Positions 7,689 through 16,417 of a stretch of 64,000 bases of DNA are shown here, one piece after another. Origin of the DNA: an uncultured Oscillospiraceae bacterium. Its GTDB lineage: Bacteria; Bacillota; Clostridia; Oscillospirales; Oscillospiraceae. Location of the stretch: positions 1 to 64,000 of the forward strand of contig CANQTO010000001.1 of the NCBI GenBank assembly GCA_947626785.1, in the 5' to 3' direction. Position numbers and translations under genes: made by a program. The first letter of the stretch is position 1. Each line of letters begins with the position of its first letter. The notes under the pieces are model-generated. The model saw nothing but the letters and a program-made list of their open reading frames with translations, ran no database searches and was not told the origin of the DNA.

Positions 7689-8152
7689 TCTGCGTGGGCC
7701 GGATGCGGGAGAGCTACTACATCGAGGCCTTCCGGGAGTACGCCAAGCGCCTGGGGGCCTACTGCCGCCTGGAAACAGTGGAGCTTGCCGAGGAGCGGCT
7801 GCCGGAGCGGCCGGCTCAGGGGCAGATCGACGCCGCCCTGGAAAAGGAGGCGGCGGAGATCCTGCGGCAGATCCCCGCGGAGGCCTATACGGCCGCCCTG
7901 TGCGTGGAGGGCCGGCAGATGTCCAGTGAGGCGCTCTCGGAGCTGCTGAGCCAGAGGGAGAGCTCCGGAAAGCCCCGGCTCTGCTTCATCGTGGGCGGCT
8001 CCTACGGCCTGTCCGAGACAGTAAAGGCCCGCGCCCAGCTGCGCCTGAGCATGTCCCCCATGACCTTTCCGCACCACCTGGCCCGGGTGATGCTGGCCGA
8101 GCAGATCTACAGGGGCTTTAAAATCAAGGAAGGATCGAGATACCATAAATGA
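7670..8152 (+). CDS. rlmH: 23S rRNA (pseudouridine1915-N3)-methyltransferase RlmH
   Basis: 160 residues, the usual SPOUT methyltransferase size. RlmH methylates pseudouridine 1915 in helix 69 of 23S rRNA using SAM. The knot region carries FIVGGSYG (106-113) and MTFPHHLARVMLAEQIYR (131-148), and the protein ends in the family-typical Tyr-His-Lys. It overlaps the preceding walJ by 19 bases and the following DUF2007 gene by four (ATGA). Confidence 0.97.
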   Translation: MLAVKLICVGRMRESYYIEAFREYAKRLGAYCRLETVELAEERLPERPAQGQIDAALEKEAAEILRQIPAEAYTAALCVEGRQMSSEALSELLSQRESSGKPRLCFIVGGSYGLSETVKARAQLRLSMSPMTFPHHLARVMLAEQIYRGFKIKEGSRYHK

Positions 8153-8466
8153 GGGAGAAAAAGGAGAGCCCCTGGGGCCGGGCGTCTGAGGGACAGCTGC
8201 CCGAGAACTGGCCCCGGGACGAGGCGGGGGAGCCGGAGGAGCCGGTCTTCCTCATGAATTGCCGGAACGTCGGCCTGGAGGATGCGCTGAAGGCCAATAT
8301 GCTGGAGGGCTACGGCATCCCGTGTTTGCGAGTTTTCCCCGGAAACGGGGTTTTTGGCCGCCTGATCCTGGGCTTCAGCGGCCAGGGAACGGACCTCTAT
8401 GTGCCCAAAAGTACCTATGAAGACGCAGTAGAACTGTGTAAGGAGGAAAATCATGAGGAACTATAA
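8149..8466 (+). CDS. DUF2007-type putative signal-transducing protein
   Basis: 105 residues; residues 30 to 100 look like the small DUF2007 domain (putative prokaryotic signal transducing protein), with the pattern VFLMNCRNVGLEDALK, then a short GYGIPCLR strand and a C-terminal DLYVPKSTYEDAVEL. The first 28 residues are charged and probably flexible. The biochemical role of this family is not established. It overlaps rlmH by 4 bases and the phosphohexomutase by 14 bases, so it is part of one translationally coupled operon. Confidence 0.78.
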   Translation: MREKKESPWGRASEGQLPENWPRDEAGEPEEPVFLMNCRNVGLEDALKANMLEGYGIPCLRVFPGNGVFGRLILGFSGQGTDLYVPKSTYEDAVELCKEENHEEL

Positions 8467-10180
8467 GGAAGAGTACCAGCGCTGGCTGGACAGCCCCGCT
8501 CTCAGCGAGCAGGAGTGGGCCGAGCTCAACTCGATCGCGGAGGACGAGAAGGAGATCGAGGCCCGCTTCTTTGCGCCCCTGGAGTTCGGCACCGCCGGAC
8601 TGCGCGGGACCATGAAGCTGGGTCTGCACAACATGAACATCCATGTGATCCGCCACGCGACCCAGGCCTTCGCCAACGTCATCGCCGCCGAGGGCCAGGA
8701 GGCCATGGACAAGGGCGTGGCCATCGCCCACGACTGCCGCCTCAACGGCCGGGCCTTCGCCGAGGAGGCCGCCTGCGTCATGGCCGCCAACGGCATCCAC
8801 GTGCGCCTGTTCGACGCCCTGCGCCCCACGCCGGAGCTGAGCTTCGCCGTACTGCGCTACGGCTGCGCCGCCGGCCTGAACATCACCGCCAGCCACAACC
8901 CCAAGGAGTACAACGGCTATAAGGTCTACTGGTCCGACGGCGCCCAGCTGCCCCCCCAGAAGGCCGAGCAGATCGCCAAGCAGATGGAGCAGATCGACAT
9001 CTTCACCGGCTTCAAGACCTGCGCCTTTGACCAGGCCGTGGCCGAGGGCAAGATCGAGATCCTGGGCCAGGAGACCGACGAGGCCTTCCTGGAGAAGGTC
9101 ATGGAGCAGGCTATCGACCGGCAGGCCGTTCTGGACGCGGCGGACACGCTGAAGATCGTCTACACGCCCTTCCACGGCTGCGGCTACAAGCTGGTGCCCG
9201 AGGCCCTGAAGCGCCTGGGCGTCAAGCACCTGTACCCGGTGCCCGAGCAGATGGTCATCGACGGGAACTTCCCAACGGTGGTCAGCCCCAACCCGGAGAA
9301 CCCGGAGGGCTTCTACCTGGCCGTGGATCTGGCCAAGGAGGTGGGCGCCGATCTCATCATCGGCACCGACCCGGACTCCGACCGGATCGGCATCATGGTC
9401 CCCGACGGGGACGGCTACTCCGTCATCACCGGCAACCAGCTGGGCGTGCTGCTACTGGACTATGTGATCACCGCCCGCAAGGCCACCGGCACCCTGCCTG
9501 CCAACGCCGGGGCTCTGACCAGCATCGTCAGCACCGGTATGGCCCGGGCCGTCTCCGAGGCCAACGGCGTCCACTTTGAGGACACCTTCACCGGCTTCAA
9601 GTTCATGGCCGAGCGGGTCGCCTCCTGGGAGGCCGCCGGCAGCTATAAGTATATCTTCGCCTTTGAAGAGAGCTACGGCTATATGATGGGCGACTACGTC
9701 CGGGACAAGGACGCGGTCACCGCCGCCATGATGGTCACCGAGATGGCCGCCCACTACCGGAACAAGGGCATGAACCTGCTCCAGGCCCTGGACGCCCTGT
9801 ACGAGAAGTACGGCTGGTTCATGGAGAAGACCCTGAACCTGGTGATGCCCGGCCTGGACGGCCTTGCCAAGATGAAGGCTTTGATGGATTCCCTCCGGGC
9901 CGAGCCCCCCAAGGAGATCGCCGGGGAGGAGGTCATCCGCCTGCGGGATTACCAGGACGGCAGCATCTCGGTGGCGGGTCTGGGCAAGGTGGACCGGACG
10001 CCCTTCTTCGGCTCCAACGTCCTCTACTTCGAGCTGGCCGACGGCAGCAGCTTCATTATCCGCCCCTCCGGCACCGAGCCCAAGATCAAGGTCTACCTGC
10101 TGATCCGGGGCAAGAGCCGGGAGGACTGCAAGGAGCGCCTGGACAAGTACATGGTCTACGCCGAGGCGCTGGGTAAATGA
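8453..10180 (+). CDS. Phospho-sugar mutase (phosphoglucomutase/phosphomannomutase)
   Basis: 575 residues with all four domains of the alpha-D-phosphohexomutase family, which interconverts hexose 1- and 6-phosphates through a phosphoserine. The active-site serine is Ser147 in TASHNP (145-150), the Mg2+ loop is DPDSDR (306-311), the sugar-binding loop is EESYGY (about 403) and the phosphate-binding loop is RPSGTEPK near the C-terminus. The length fits the long Firmicutes PgcA type, favouring glucose phosphates. Start ATG at 8453 has GGAGG eight bases before. It overlaps the next gene by four bases. Confidence 0.94.
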   Translation: MRNYKEEYQRWLDSPALSEQEWAELNSIAEDEKEIEARFFAPLEFGTAGLRGTMKLGLHNMNIHVIRHATQAFANVIAAEGQEAMDKGVAIAHDCRLNGRAFAEEAACVMAANGIHVRLFDALRPTPELSFAVLRYGCAAGLNITASHNPKEYNGYKVYWSDGAQLPPQKAEQIAKQMEQIDIFTGFKTCAFDQAVAEGKIEILGQETDEAFLEKVMEQAIDRQAVLDAADTLKIVYTPFHGCGYKLVPEALKRLGVKHLYPVPEQMVIDGNFPTVVSPNPENPEGFYLAVDLAKEVGADLIIGTDPDSDRIGIMVPDGDGYSVITGNQLGVLLLDYVITARKATGTLPANAGALTSIVSTGMARAVSEANGVHFEDTFTGFKFMAERVASWEAAGSYKYIFAFEESYGYMMGDYVRDKDAVTAAMMVTEMAAHYRNKGMNLLQALDALYEKYGWFMEKTLNLVMPGLDGLAKMKALMDSLRAEPPKEIAGEEVIRLRDYQDGSISVAGLGKVDRTPFFGSNVLYFELADGSSFIIRPSGTEPKIKVYLLIRGKSREDCKERLDKYMVYAEALGK

Positions 10181-10719
10181 AGCTTCTGGCGCAACTCTTT
10201 CTCGCCTTTGCCAAGATCGGCGCCATGACCTTCGGCGGCGGCTACGCCATGATCCCCTTTCTGGAGCGGGAGCTGGTGGAAAAGCGGGGCTGGACCAGCA
10301 GCGAGAAGCTGATGGACTACTACGCCGTGGGCCAGTGCACGCCGGGCGTCATCGCCGTCAACACGGCCACCTTTGTGGGCCAGAGCATGGCCGGTGTGGC
10401 CGGGGGGATCGCGGCCACTCTGGGGGTGGTGTTCCCCTCCCTGGTCATCATCTGCGTCATCGCCGGGGTCCTGAGCAATTTTGCCGATATCCCGGCGGTG
10501 AAGAGCGCCTTTGCCGGGATCCGGGTCTGCGTGTGCGTGCTGATCTTCAACGCGGTGGTCAAGCTCTGGAAGAACGCCGTGCCGGATAAGGGCGCGCTGC
10601 TGCTGTGCCTGGGGGTGTTCGCCCTGTCCGTGTTCTTCGACATCTCCCCGGTGGTCTTCGTCCTCTTCTGCGGAGCGGCCGGCATCCTCTTTACACAGTG
10701 GGGGGTGCGGGGCAAATGA
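10177..10719 (+). CDS. Chromate transporter-family half protein 1
   Basis: 180 residues, a short-chain CHR protein: one half of ChrA, made of several hydrophobic segments. The family motif F-G-G-G-Y-A-M-I-P (about 19-27) and the E-L-V-E segment follow the first helix, then VGQCTPGVIAVNTATFVG (about 50-67). Short-chain CHR genes occur as tandem pairs whose products probably form a heterodimer. Some pairs export chromate, but many in anaerobes have unknown substrates, so no chromate claim is made here. It overlaps the mutase gene and its partner, each by an ATGA. Confidence 0.9.
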   Translation: MKLLAQLFLAFAKIGAMTFGGGYAMIPFLERELVEKRGWTSSEKLMDYYAVGQCTPGVIAVNTATFVGQSMAGVAGGIAATLGVVFPSLVIICVIAGVLSNFADIPAVKSAFAGIRVCVCVLIFNAVVKLWKNAVPDKGALLLCLGVFALSVFFDISPVVFVLFCGAAGILFTQWGVRGK

Positions 10720-11291
10720 TCTATCTGCGGCTGTTTTTCGAGTTTTTCAAGACCGGGCTCTTCGCCGTGGGCGGCGGGATGGCGACCCTGCCCTTCCTCT
10801 ACAGTATGTCCGATAAAACCGGCTGGTTCAGCCACGGGCAGCTGGCGGATATGGTGGCCGTCTCCGAGTCCACGCCCGGCCCCATAGGCGTCAACATGGC
10901 CACCTATGTGGGCTTCACCACCGCCGGGGTCCCGGGAGCCCTGGTAGCCACCCTGGGGCTGATCACGCCCTCCATTATCATCATCCTCATCATCGCGGGC
11001 GTACTCCAGGCCTTCCGGCAGAACAGATATGTGGACGCGGCCTTCTACGGCCTGCGGCCCTGCTCCGTGGGCCTGATCGCCGCGGCGGGGGTGCTGGTGC
11101 TGAAGCTGGCGCTGCTGGATACGGAGCTCTTTGCCCAGACCGGCGCCTGGCCGGACCTAGTGAATGGGAAGGGCCTGATCCTGGCCGTGCTGCTGCTGTT
11201 TCTCACTCGCTGGTGCAAGCCTACAAAAAAACTTCATCCGATCGTCTTTATCCTGCTCTCCGCCGGGGCGGGGGTGCTGTTCTCGTTTTAG
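10716..11291 (+). CDS. Chromate transporter-family half protein 2
   Basis: 191 residues; the paired second half of a short-chain CHR transporter. The same signature appears in its own version (FKTGLFAVGGGMATLPFL near the N-terminus, then VSESTPGPIGVNMATYVG), and the rest is strongly hydrophobic. The ATG at 10716 overlaps the stop of the first half; the reading frame opens further upstream but only as a shadow of that gene. Its last four bases overlap the end of the convergent ylbJ-like gene, leaving no room for a conventional terminator. Confidence 0.9.
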   Translation: MIYLRLFFEFFKTGLFAVGGGMATLPFLYSMSDKTGWFSHGQLADMVAVSESTPGPIGVNMATYVGFTTAGVPGALVATLGLITPSIIIILIIAGVLQAFRQNRYVDAAFYGLRPCSVGLIAAAGVLVLKLALLDTELFAQTGAWPDLVNGKGLILAVLLLFLTRWCKPTKKLHPIVFILLSAGAGVLFSF

Positions 11292-12253
11292 AAAAACAGC
11301 CGCCCCAGGCCCCAGGCCAGGAGAGCGCCCAGACACGCGCTCAAAAAGCGCCCTGCCAGATGCAGGGTGCTTTTTATGTCCGTTCCGTCCAGAACGGACA
11401 GGGTCTGGAACTGGACGGAGAGGCCGCCCCAGCCCAACACCCCGGCGGCTAAGGCCAGATTCCCCGGCGTCAGGGCCAGACCCTGCATGGAGGCGGCGGC
11501 GCTGCCCAGCTCCAAAAGCCCGCTGAGAAGGGCCCGGACGGCGTGGAGCTCCGCCCCCGTGAGGGCGGCCAGCCATCCCGCCGCTGAGGAGAAGAGGCCC
11601 CCGGCCTCCAGCAGCCCCGTCAGCACCGTGAAGCAGACCACAAAGCCGCAGACGCTCAGCACCGACAGCACCGCCTGCCGCACCGCCTCCGGCAGCGCCC
11701 TGGAGAGGGGCATGGGCGGGGCGGCTTCCAAAAGATGCAGCTCGGGCGACGTTTTTTCACCCCGGCCCCGGAGCAGGAACCCGGTCAGCAGGGCGGCCAG
11801 GGCATGGGAGGCGTAGAGCAGCAGGCCCGCCCTGGCCGAGCTGAAAACGCCCACGCCCAGGGCTCCCACCGCGAAAGCGGGGCCGGAGTTGTTGCAGAAG
11901 GCCAGCAGCCGCTCCGCCTCCCGCAGGCCGATCTGGCCGGAGCGGACCAGGTCCGCTATGTAGGAGGCCCCCATGGGATAGCCCCCGCAGAGGCTCACAG
12001 CCAGGGCCGAGGCCCCCGGGCCGGAGACCCGGAAGAGCCGGGCGGCAGCGGGAGCGATGAGCCGGCCCAGCAGGGCGGGAAAGCCCAGCCGGCTCAGGAG
12101 GCCGCTGAGAACGAAAAAGGGGAAGAGGGAGGGGAGGATGAGCTCCGCGCAGACCCGCAGGCCGCCCCGGCAGCAGTCGATCACCTGCCCGGAGGCGGCG
12201 ATCAGGCAGAAAAGGGCGCTGAGGGCGGCCAGGATGGAGAGCTTGTTTTTCAT
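11288..12253 (-). CDS. Sporulation membrane protein, YlbJ-like
   Basis: 321 residues of hydrophobic character with a nucleoside-recognition (Gate) type layout; the N-terminal half has LPSLFPFFVLSGLL and SLCGGYPMGA, patterns typical of the YlbJ sporulation integral membrane family, needed for spore cortex formation in Bacillus. ATG at 12253 is chosen because AAAGGAG precedes it; an in-frame start 39 bases upstream lacks one. It is divergent from yqfC and convergent with the chromate transporter pair. The ylbJ assignment fits the neighbouring sporulation genes but rests on pattern recall. Confidence 0.8.
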   Translation of the reverse strand: MKNKLSILAALSALFCLIAASGQVIDCCRGGLRVCAELILPSLFPFFVLSGLLSRLGFPALLGRLIAPAAARLFRVSGPGASALAVSLCGGYPMGASYIADLVRSGQIGLREAERLLAFCNNSGPAFAVGALGVGVFSSARAGLLLYASHALAALLTGFLLRGRGEKTSPELHLLEAAPPMPLSRALPEAVRQAVLSVLSVCGFVVCFTVLTGLLEAGGLFSSAAGWLAALTGAELHAVRALLSGLLELGSAAASMQGLALTPGNLALAAGVLGWGGLSVQFQTLSVLDGTDIKSTLHLAGRFLSACLGALLAWGLGRLFF

Positions 12254-12337
12254 GGGGGCTCCTTTCAACGGGTTTTCTTGTCCATGTATCAAACTATGTC
12301 CGGCGGCATAGGTTTATACGGACGGGGGGTGGCGGTT

Positions 12338-12610
12338 ATGAAGAAAATCGGAGCCCTGGCGTCCGGCCTGGCCGAGAGGCTCTCCCTGCCGGAGGACGCC
12401 CTGCTGGGAGCGGCAAAGCTGAGCGTGACGGCCGGGAGGAGGGCCCTGGTGGAAAACCACCGGGGCATTTTGGAATACGGGCCGGAGCGGATCGTGGTGG
12501 CCGTGCCCCGGGGCAAGATCAGCCTCAGCGGCAGCGGCATGCAGCTGCTGGCCATGAACGGCGGGGAGCTGCTGATCGGCGGAGACGTGAAAAGCGTGGA
12601 ATGGGAGTGA
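12338..12610 (+). CDS. yqfC: Sporulation protein YqfC
   Basis: A 90-residue YabP/YqfC-family protein, made in the mother cell during sporulation in Bacillus (sigma-E regulon). Conserved parts include the LVENHRGILEYGPERI segment (about 39-54) and the C-terminal ISLSGSGMQLLAMNGGELLIGG-like beta region. ATG at 12338 follows a GGGGGGTGG stretch. A sigma-E-like pair (TATCAAA and CATAGGTT, around 12286-12316) lies upstream but is only suggestive. It overlaps the next gene, yqfD, or nearly abuts it, as in other spore formers. Confidence 0.88.
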   Translation: MKKIGALASGLAERLSLPEDALLGAAKLSVTAGRRALVENHRGILEYGPERIVVAVPRGKISLSGSGMQLLAMNGGELLIGGDVKSVEWE

Positions 12611-12612
12611 GC

Positions 12613-13785
12613 ATGGCGAAGCTGTTGGAACGGATCAAGGGCACGGTGCGGGCGGAGATCTGCGGCATCTTCCCGGAGGCGGTGCTGAACGCCTGCGCCT
12701 TGGGGGCCATCGTATTTTGGGACCTGGAGAGCGTGGACGCCTACACCCTCCGGCTGACCGTGTACGAAAAGGAACTGGAGAAGCTCCGCACGGCGGCCGC
12801 AGGGGCCATGTGCGAGCTGAAGATCCTGGACCGGCGGGGCGGCAGCCGGGACCGGCGCCTTCTGCGGCGGCGGAAATGGCTGCTGCTGTCGGGGGCGCTG
12901 GCGGCGGCGCTGCTGGCCCTCTCCTCCCTGTTTATCTGGGAGATCGACGTCCGGGGCTGCGACAAGCTCAGCCAGGGCCGGGTGCTCCGGGCCCTGGAGG
13001 ACTGCGGCGTGGGCCTGGGGACCTGGTGGCCGGGCCTGTCGGCGGACTTGGTGCGCAGCCGGATGCTCACGGAGCTTCCGGAGCTTGCCTGGATGACGGT
13101 GAACGTCAGCGGCTCCCGGGCGGTGGTGCTGCTGTCGGAGCGGCTGGAGAAGCCGGAAATTATCCAGGAGGACCGGCCGGCGGATATCCTGGCGGGGAAA
13201 ACGGGCATCATAAACCGGGTGTCCGTCCTCAGCGGCAAGCCCCTGGCCGCCAAGGGCCAGGCCGTGGTCCGGGGGGAGACCCTGGTCAGCGGCACGGTGG
13301 ACAGCCTGACCCGGCCCGCCCGGCAGGTACGGGCCCAGGCGGAGGTCCTGGCCGACACCTGGTACGAGCTGACGGCGGTGAGCCCCGCGAAAGAGGAGCT
13401 GAAGACCGGGGAAGGGCGTGTTTCTGACCGTTTTGCCCTCCGATTGGGGAAAAAACGGATAAATTTTTACCTGGAGAGCGGAAAGCGTCTTGACGAACGG
13501 GATAAAATCGTTTATGAATATACTTTAGGGATCAAAGGCCTGTTTGCCCTCCCGGTGACGCTGATCCGGGAGGAGCAGGTCTGGCCGGAGACCGCCCCCG
13601 CCGCGGACAGCGGCCGGGCGGAGGAGATGCAGCGGCGGCTCTACGCCTCCCTGCGGGAGAGCATCGACGGGGAGATCGTCTCCTCCGGCTTCTCCGTCTC
13701 CCGCTCCGGCGAGCTTTTGCAGGTGACCCTCCGGGCACGCTGCCGGGAGAATATCGCCGTCTGCCGGGAGTTGGCAGCCCCCTGA
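12613..13785 (+). CDS. yqfD: Sporulation protein YqfD
   Basis: 390 residues. YqfD-type proteins are membrane proteins of the mother-cell sporulation programme. The N-terminal domain (to about 80) is followed by a basic stretch, a single hydrophobic helix (about residues 88-107, [20 protein letters not shown]) and an extracytoplasmic region with the V-R-G-C-D-K beginning that resembles a POTRA-like FtsQ domain. ATG at 12613 is preferred; an in-frame ATG four codons earlier overlaps the yqfC stop. PhoH starts 14 bases downstream, as in Bacillus, so yqfC-yqfD-phoH-ybeY-era form one run. Confidence 0.9.
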   Translation: MAKLLERIKGTVRAEICGIFPEAVLNACALGAIVFWDLESVDAYTLRLTVYEKELEKLRTAAAGAMCELKILDRRGGSRDRRLLRRRKWLLLSGALAAALLALSSLFIWEIDVRGCDKLSQGRVLRALEDCGVGLGTWWPGLSADLVRSRMLTELPELAWMTVNVSGSRAVVLLSERLEKPEIIQEDRPADILAGKTGIINRVSVLSGKPLAAKGQAVVRGETLVSGTVDSLTRPARQVRAQAEVLADTWYELTAVSPAKEELKTGEGRVSDRFALRLGKKRINFYLESGKRLDERDKIVYEYTLGIKGLFALPVTLIREEQVWPETAPAADSGRAEEMQRRLYASLRESIDGEIVSSGFSVSRSGELLQVTLRARCRENIAVCRELAAP

Positions 13786-13799
13786 AAGGAACGGTACCA

Positions 13800-14804
13800 A
13801 TGATAGATAAAACCATTGAAGTTGAGCGGATGGAGCACGTGATCAGCGTGTTCGGCTCCTTTGACCAGAACCTGCGCATCATCGAGACGGAGCTGGGGGT
13901 CAAGGTCCTGGACCGGGACAACAGGATCCACATCTGCGGCGAGGCGGAGGACGTGCTGCTTGCGGAGAAGGCCATCAACGGCCTGCTGACCCTGGCCGCC
14001 AAGGGGGAGAATATCGACGCGCAGAATGTGCGCTATATCCTCAAGCTGGTGTCCGAGGGCAAGGAGACCAAGATCGGGGAGCTGGCGGGGGATGTGATCT
14101 GCATCACCGCCAAGGGCAAGCCCATCAAGCCCAAGACCCTGGGCCAGAAGACCTACTGCGACGCTATCGCCCACAACACCGTCACCCTGGGCATCGGCCC
14201 CGCCGGCACCGGCAAGACCTATCTGGCCGTGGCCGCCGCCGTGGCGGCCTTCCGGGCCGAGGAGGTCAACCGGATCATCCTGACCCGGCCCGCCGTGGAG
14301 GCGGGAGAGCGGCTGGGCTTCCTGCCGGGGGACTTACAGAGCAAGGTGGATCCCTATCTGCGGCCCCTGTACGACGCTCTGTTCGACATGCTGGGGGCGG
14401 ACACCTATCAGAAATACCTGGAGCGGGGCAATATCGAGGTGGCCCCTCTGGCCTATATGCGCGGGCGGACCCTGGACGACAGCTTCATCATCCTGGACGA
14501 GGCCCAGAACACCTCCCGGGAGCAGATGAAGATGTTTTTGACCCGCATCGGCTTCGGCTCCAAGGTGGTCATCACCGGGGACATCACCCAGATCGACCTG
14601 CCGGAGGACAAGACCAGCGGCTTGAAGGTGGCCATGAAGGTGCTGGACGGGATCGAGGACATCGCCGTCTGCCGCCTGACCGGTTCGGACGTGGTGCGGC
14701 ACCGGCTGGTGCAGAAGATCATCGAGGCCTACGAGGTATACGACAAGGAGCACCCCGCCGCCCCCGCCAAAAAGCTGCCGCCCAAGCGGTACAAGAAGGG
14801 ATAA
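13800..14804 (+). CDS. phoH: PhoH family ATPase
   Basis: 334 residues. PhoH proteins are P-loop ATPases related to the helicase superfamily 1 core and are linked to RNA metabolism. Walker A is GPAGTGKT (133-140), Walker B ILDEAQN lies near 231-237, and the [11 protein letters not shown] motif follows. The N-terminal 60 residues look like the KH-like RNA-binding part seen in Firmicutes PhoH (also called PhoL). It sits directly upstream of ybeY, a conserved pairing that supports a joint RNA-processing role. Confidence 0.94.
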   Translation: MIDKTIEVERMEHVISVFGSFDQNLRIIETELGVKVLDRDNRIHICGEAEDVLLAEKAINGLLTLAAKGENIDAQNVRYILKLVSEGKETKIGELAGDVICITAKGKPIKPKTLGQKTYCDAIAHNTVTLGIGPAGTGKTYLAVAAAVAAFRAEEVNRIILTRPAVEAGERLGFLPGDLQSKVDPYLRPLYDALFDMLGADTYQKYLERGNIEVAPLAYMRGRTLDDSFIILDEAQNTSREQMKMFLTRIGFGSKVVITGDITQIDLPEDKTSGLKVAMKVLDGIEDIAVCRLTGSDVVRHRLVQKIIEAYEVYDKEHPAAPAKKLPPKRYKKG

Positions 14805-14823
14805 GTAAGAAGGGATAAGAGAG

Positions 14824-15303
14824 ATGGAACACGAGATCGCCGTCAGCCGGGAGAAGCGGAACCTGGGGCACAACAGGGCGGCCGCGCTTATAAAAAAGGC
14901 CGCCGTCATGGCGCTGGAGGCGGAGCGGATCGACGCGCCCTGCCTCATCAGCGTCCTGCTCACCGACGACGAGGGCATCCGCCGGGTGAACCGGGAATTC
15001 CGGGGCCTGGACCGGGAGACGGATGTGCTGTCCTTCCCCCTCAACGAGCTGGAGCCGGGGCGCTTCGACCCTGCCCTCTGCGAGCGGGAGCCAGACAGCG
15101 GCAAGGTCCTGCTGGGGGACATGCTGCTTGATCTCTCCCGCTGCGAGAGCCAGGGGGAGGAACTGGGCCACGGCTTCGACCGGGAGCTCATGTACCTGAC
15201 CGTCCACTCGGTGCTGCATCTGCTGGGCTACGACCACACGGACGAGGGCCCCATGAAGCGCCAGATGCGCGCCCGGGAAAAAGACATTATGGGAGACGAT
15301 TGA
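14824..15303 (+). CDS. ybeY: Endoribonuclease YbeY
   Basis: 159 residues, a single-strand-specific, zinc-dependent endoribonuclease involved in 16S rRNA 3' maturation and ribosome quality control. The metal site H-x3-H-x5-H is complete: His128, His132 and His138 in HSVLHLLGYDH. DVLSFP (about 67-72) and the LGDM segment are also conserved. It is followed after three bases by era; the diacylglycerol kinase and cytidine deaminase genes often found between them are absent here. Confidence 0.96.
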   Translation: MEHEIAVSREKRNLGHNRAAALIKKAAVMALEAERIDAPCLISVLLTDDEGIRRVNREFRGLDRETDVLSFPLNELEPGRFDPALCEREPDSGKVLLGDMLLDLSRCESQGEELGHGFDRELMYLTVHSVLHLLGYDHTDEGPMKRQMRAREKDIMGDD

Positions 15304-15306
15304 CTT

Positions 15307-16191
15307 ATGACAAGATCTGCGATGATCACCATCTGCGGCCGGCCCAACGTGGGCAAATCCACCCTCACCAACGCCCTGGTGGGGGAGAAGATCGCCATCG
15401 TTTCGGACAAGCCCCAGACCACCCGCAACCGGATCACGGGCATCGCCCTGCGGGGGGACACCCAATTCGTGTTCCTGGACACGCCGGGCTTCCACAAGCC
15501 CCGGACGAAGCTGGGGGACTACATGGTCAACGTGGTGCGGGAGAGCGTGGCGGATGTGGACGGAGTGCTGCTGCTGGTGGAGCCGGTGGCGGCCATCGGC
15601 CCCCAGGAGGAGGCCATCATCGAGCGCCTGCGCCAGACCAGGGCCCCGGCTCTGCTGGGCATCAATAAGATCGACACGGTGGAGAAGTCCCGGCTGCTGG
15701 AGGTCATGGCCCTCTATGCAGCCGCCTATGACTTTGCCGCCATCCTGCCCGTCTCCGCCAAGACCGGCGAGGGCCTGGACGAGCTCTTTGAGGAGCTGGA
15801 GAAATTCGCAGAGCCCGGCCCCCATCTGTTCCCAGACAGCATGATCACCGACCAGCCGGAGCGGCAGATCTGCTCGGAGCTCCTGCGGGAGAAGCTGCTG
15901 CTGTGCCTGGACAAAGAGATCCCCCACGGCACCGCCGTGGAGGTGACCCGCTTTACCGAGCGGGAGGACGGGGTCATCGAGCTGGAGATGACCATCTTCT
16001 GCGAAAAGGACAGCCACAAGGGCATCATCATCGGCAAAAAGGGCGCTATGCTCAAAAAGATCGGGGAGCTGGCCCGGACCGATATGGAGGCCTTTCTGGG
16101 GACCAAGGTCTATTTGCAGACCTGGGTCAAGGTCAAGGAGAACTGGCGGGATTCCGTGTCCCAGCTGAGGAACCTGGGCTACGGGGGATGA
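15307..16191 (+). CDS. era: GTPase Era
   Basis: 294 residues, standard length. Era binds the 3' end of 16S rRNA and promotes 30S assembly. The GTPase motifs are complete: G1 GRPNVGKST (11-19), the switch T near 39, G3 DTPG (58-61), G4 NKID (about 119-122) and G5 SAKTG (about 151). A KH domain with the GKKGAMLKKIG loop occupies about 215-290. The order ybeY-era-yqzL-recO is a conserved Firmicutes arrangement and supports the call. Confidence 0.97.
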   Translation: MTRSAMITICGRPNVGKSTLTNALVGEKIAIVSDKPQTTRNRITGIALRGDTQFVFLDTPGFHKPRTKLGDYMVNVVRESVADVDGVLLLVEPVAAIGPQEEAIIERLRQTRAPALLGINKIDTVEKSRLLEVMALYAAAYDFAAILPVSAKTGEGLDELFEELEKFAEPGPHLFPDSMITDQPERQICSELLREKLLLCLDKEIPHGTAVEVTRFTEREDGVIELEMTIFCEKDSHKGIIIGKKGAMLKKIGELARTDMEAFLGTKVYLQTWVKVKENWRDSVSQLRNLGYGG

Positions 16192-16255
16192 ATAACAAAT
16201 GATTCCAGGTGTTTGACGGGGCCTGCGGGGAATACTAAGGCCAGAGGTGATCTCG

Positions 16256-16396
16256 TTGAAGGACGACGCCATCTGGCAGGCCTTTGCCAGCACCGGAGAC
16301 CCGCTGTACTACCTGCTGTACAAGACGGCGGAGGAGCGGGAAAAGAAGAAAAAGAAACGTGCCGCGCCGGGCTCTGCGCCCCGGCCTGCGGACTGA
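16256..16396 (+). CDS. yqzL: YqzL family small protein
   Basis: A 46-codon gene between era and recO. It begins with TTG at 16256, five bases after AGAGGTGA, and reads M-K-D-D-A-I-W-Q-A-F-A-S-T-G-D-P-L-Y-Y-L, then a lysine-rich stretch and a short Ala/Pro tail. This matches the YqzL family (W-x2-F-x2-T-G pattern), which in Bacillus occupies exactly this position. The function is unknown. It is easily missed because of its length and TTG start; longer frames over the same bases lack a ribosome binding site and family resemblance. Confidence 0.82.
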   Translation: MKDDAIWQAFASTGDPLYYLLYKTAEEREKKKKKRAAPGSAPRPAD

Positions 16397-16417
16397 TGGT
16401 TTACATAATTTACAGAC

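Noticed and set aside
10177..11291. Claim of chromate resistance from the CHR pair
   Set aside because: Short CHR pairs are common in anaerobes with unknown substrates, and the genes here sit in a housekeeping operon.
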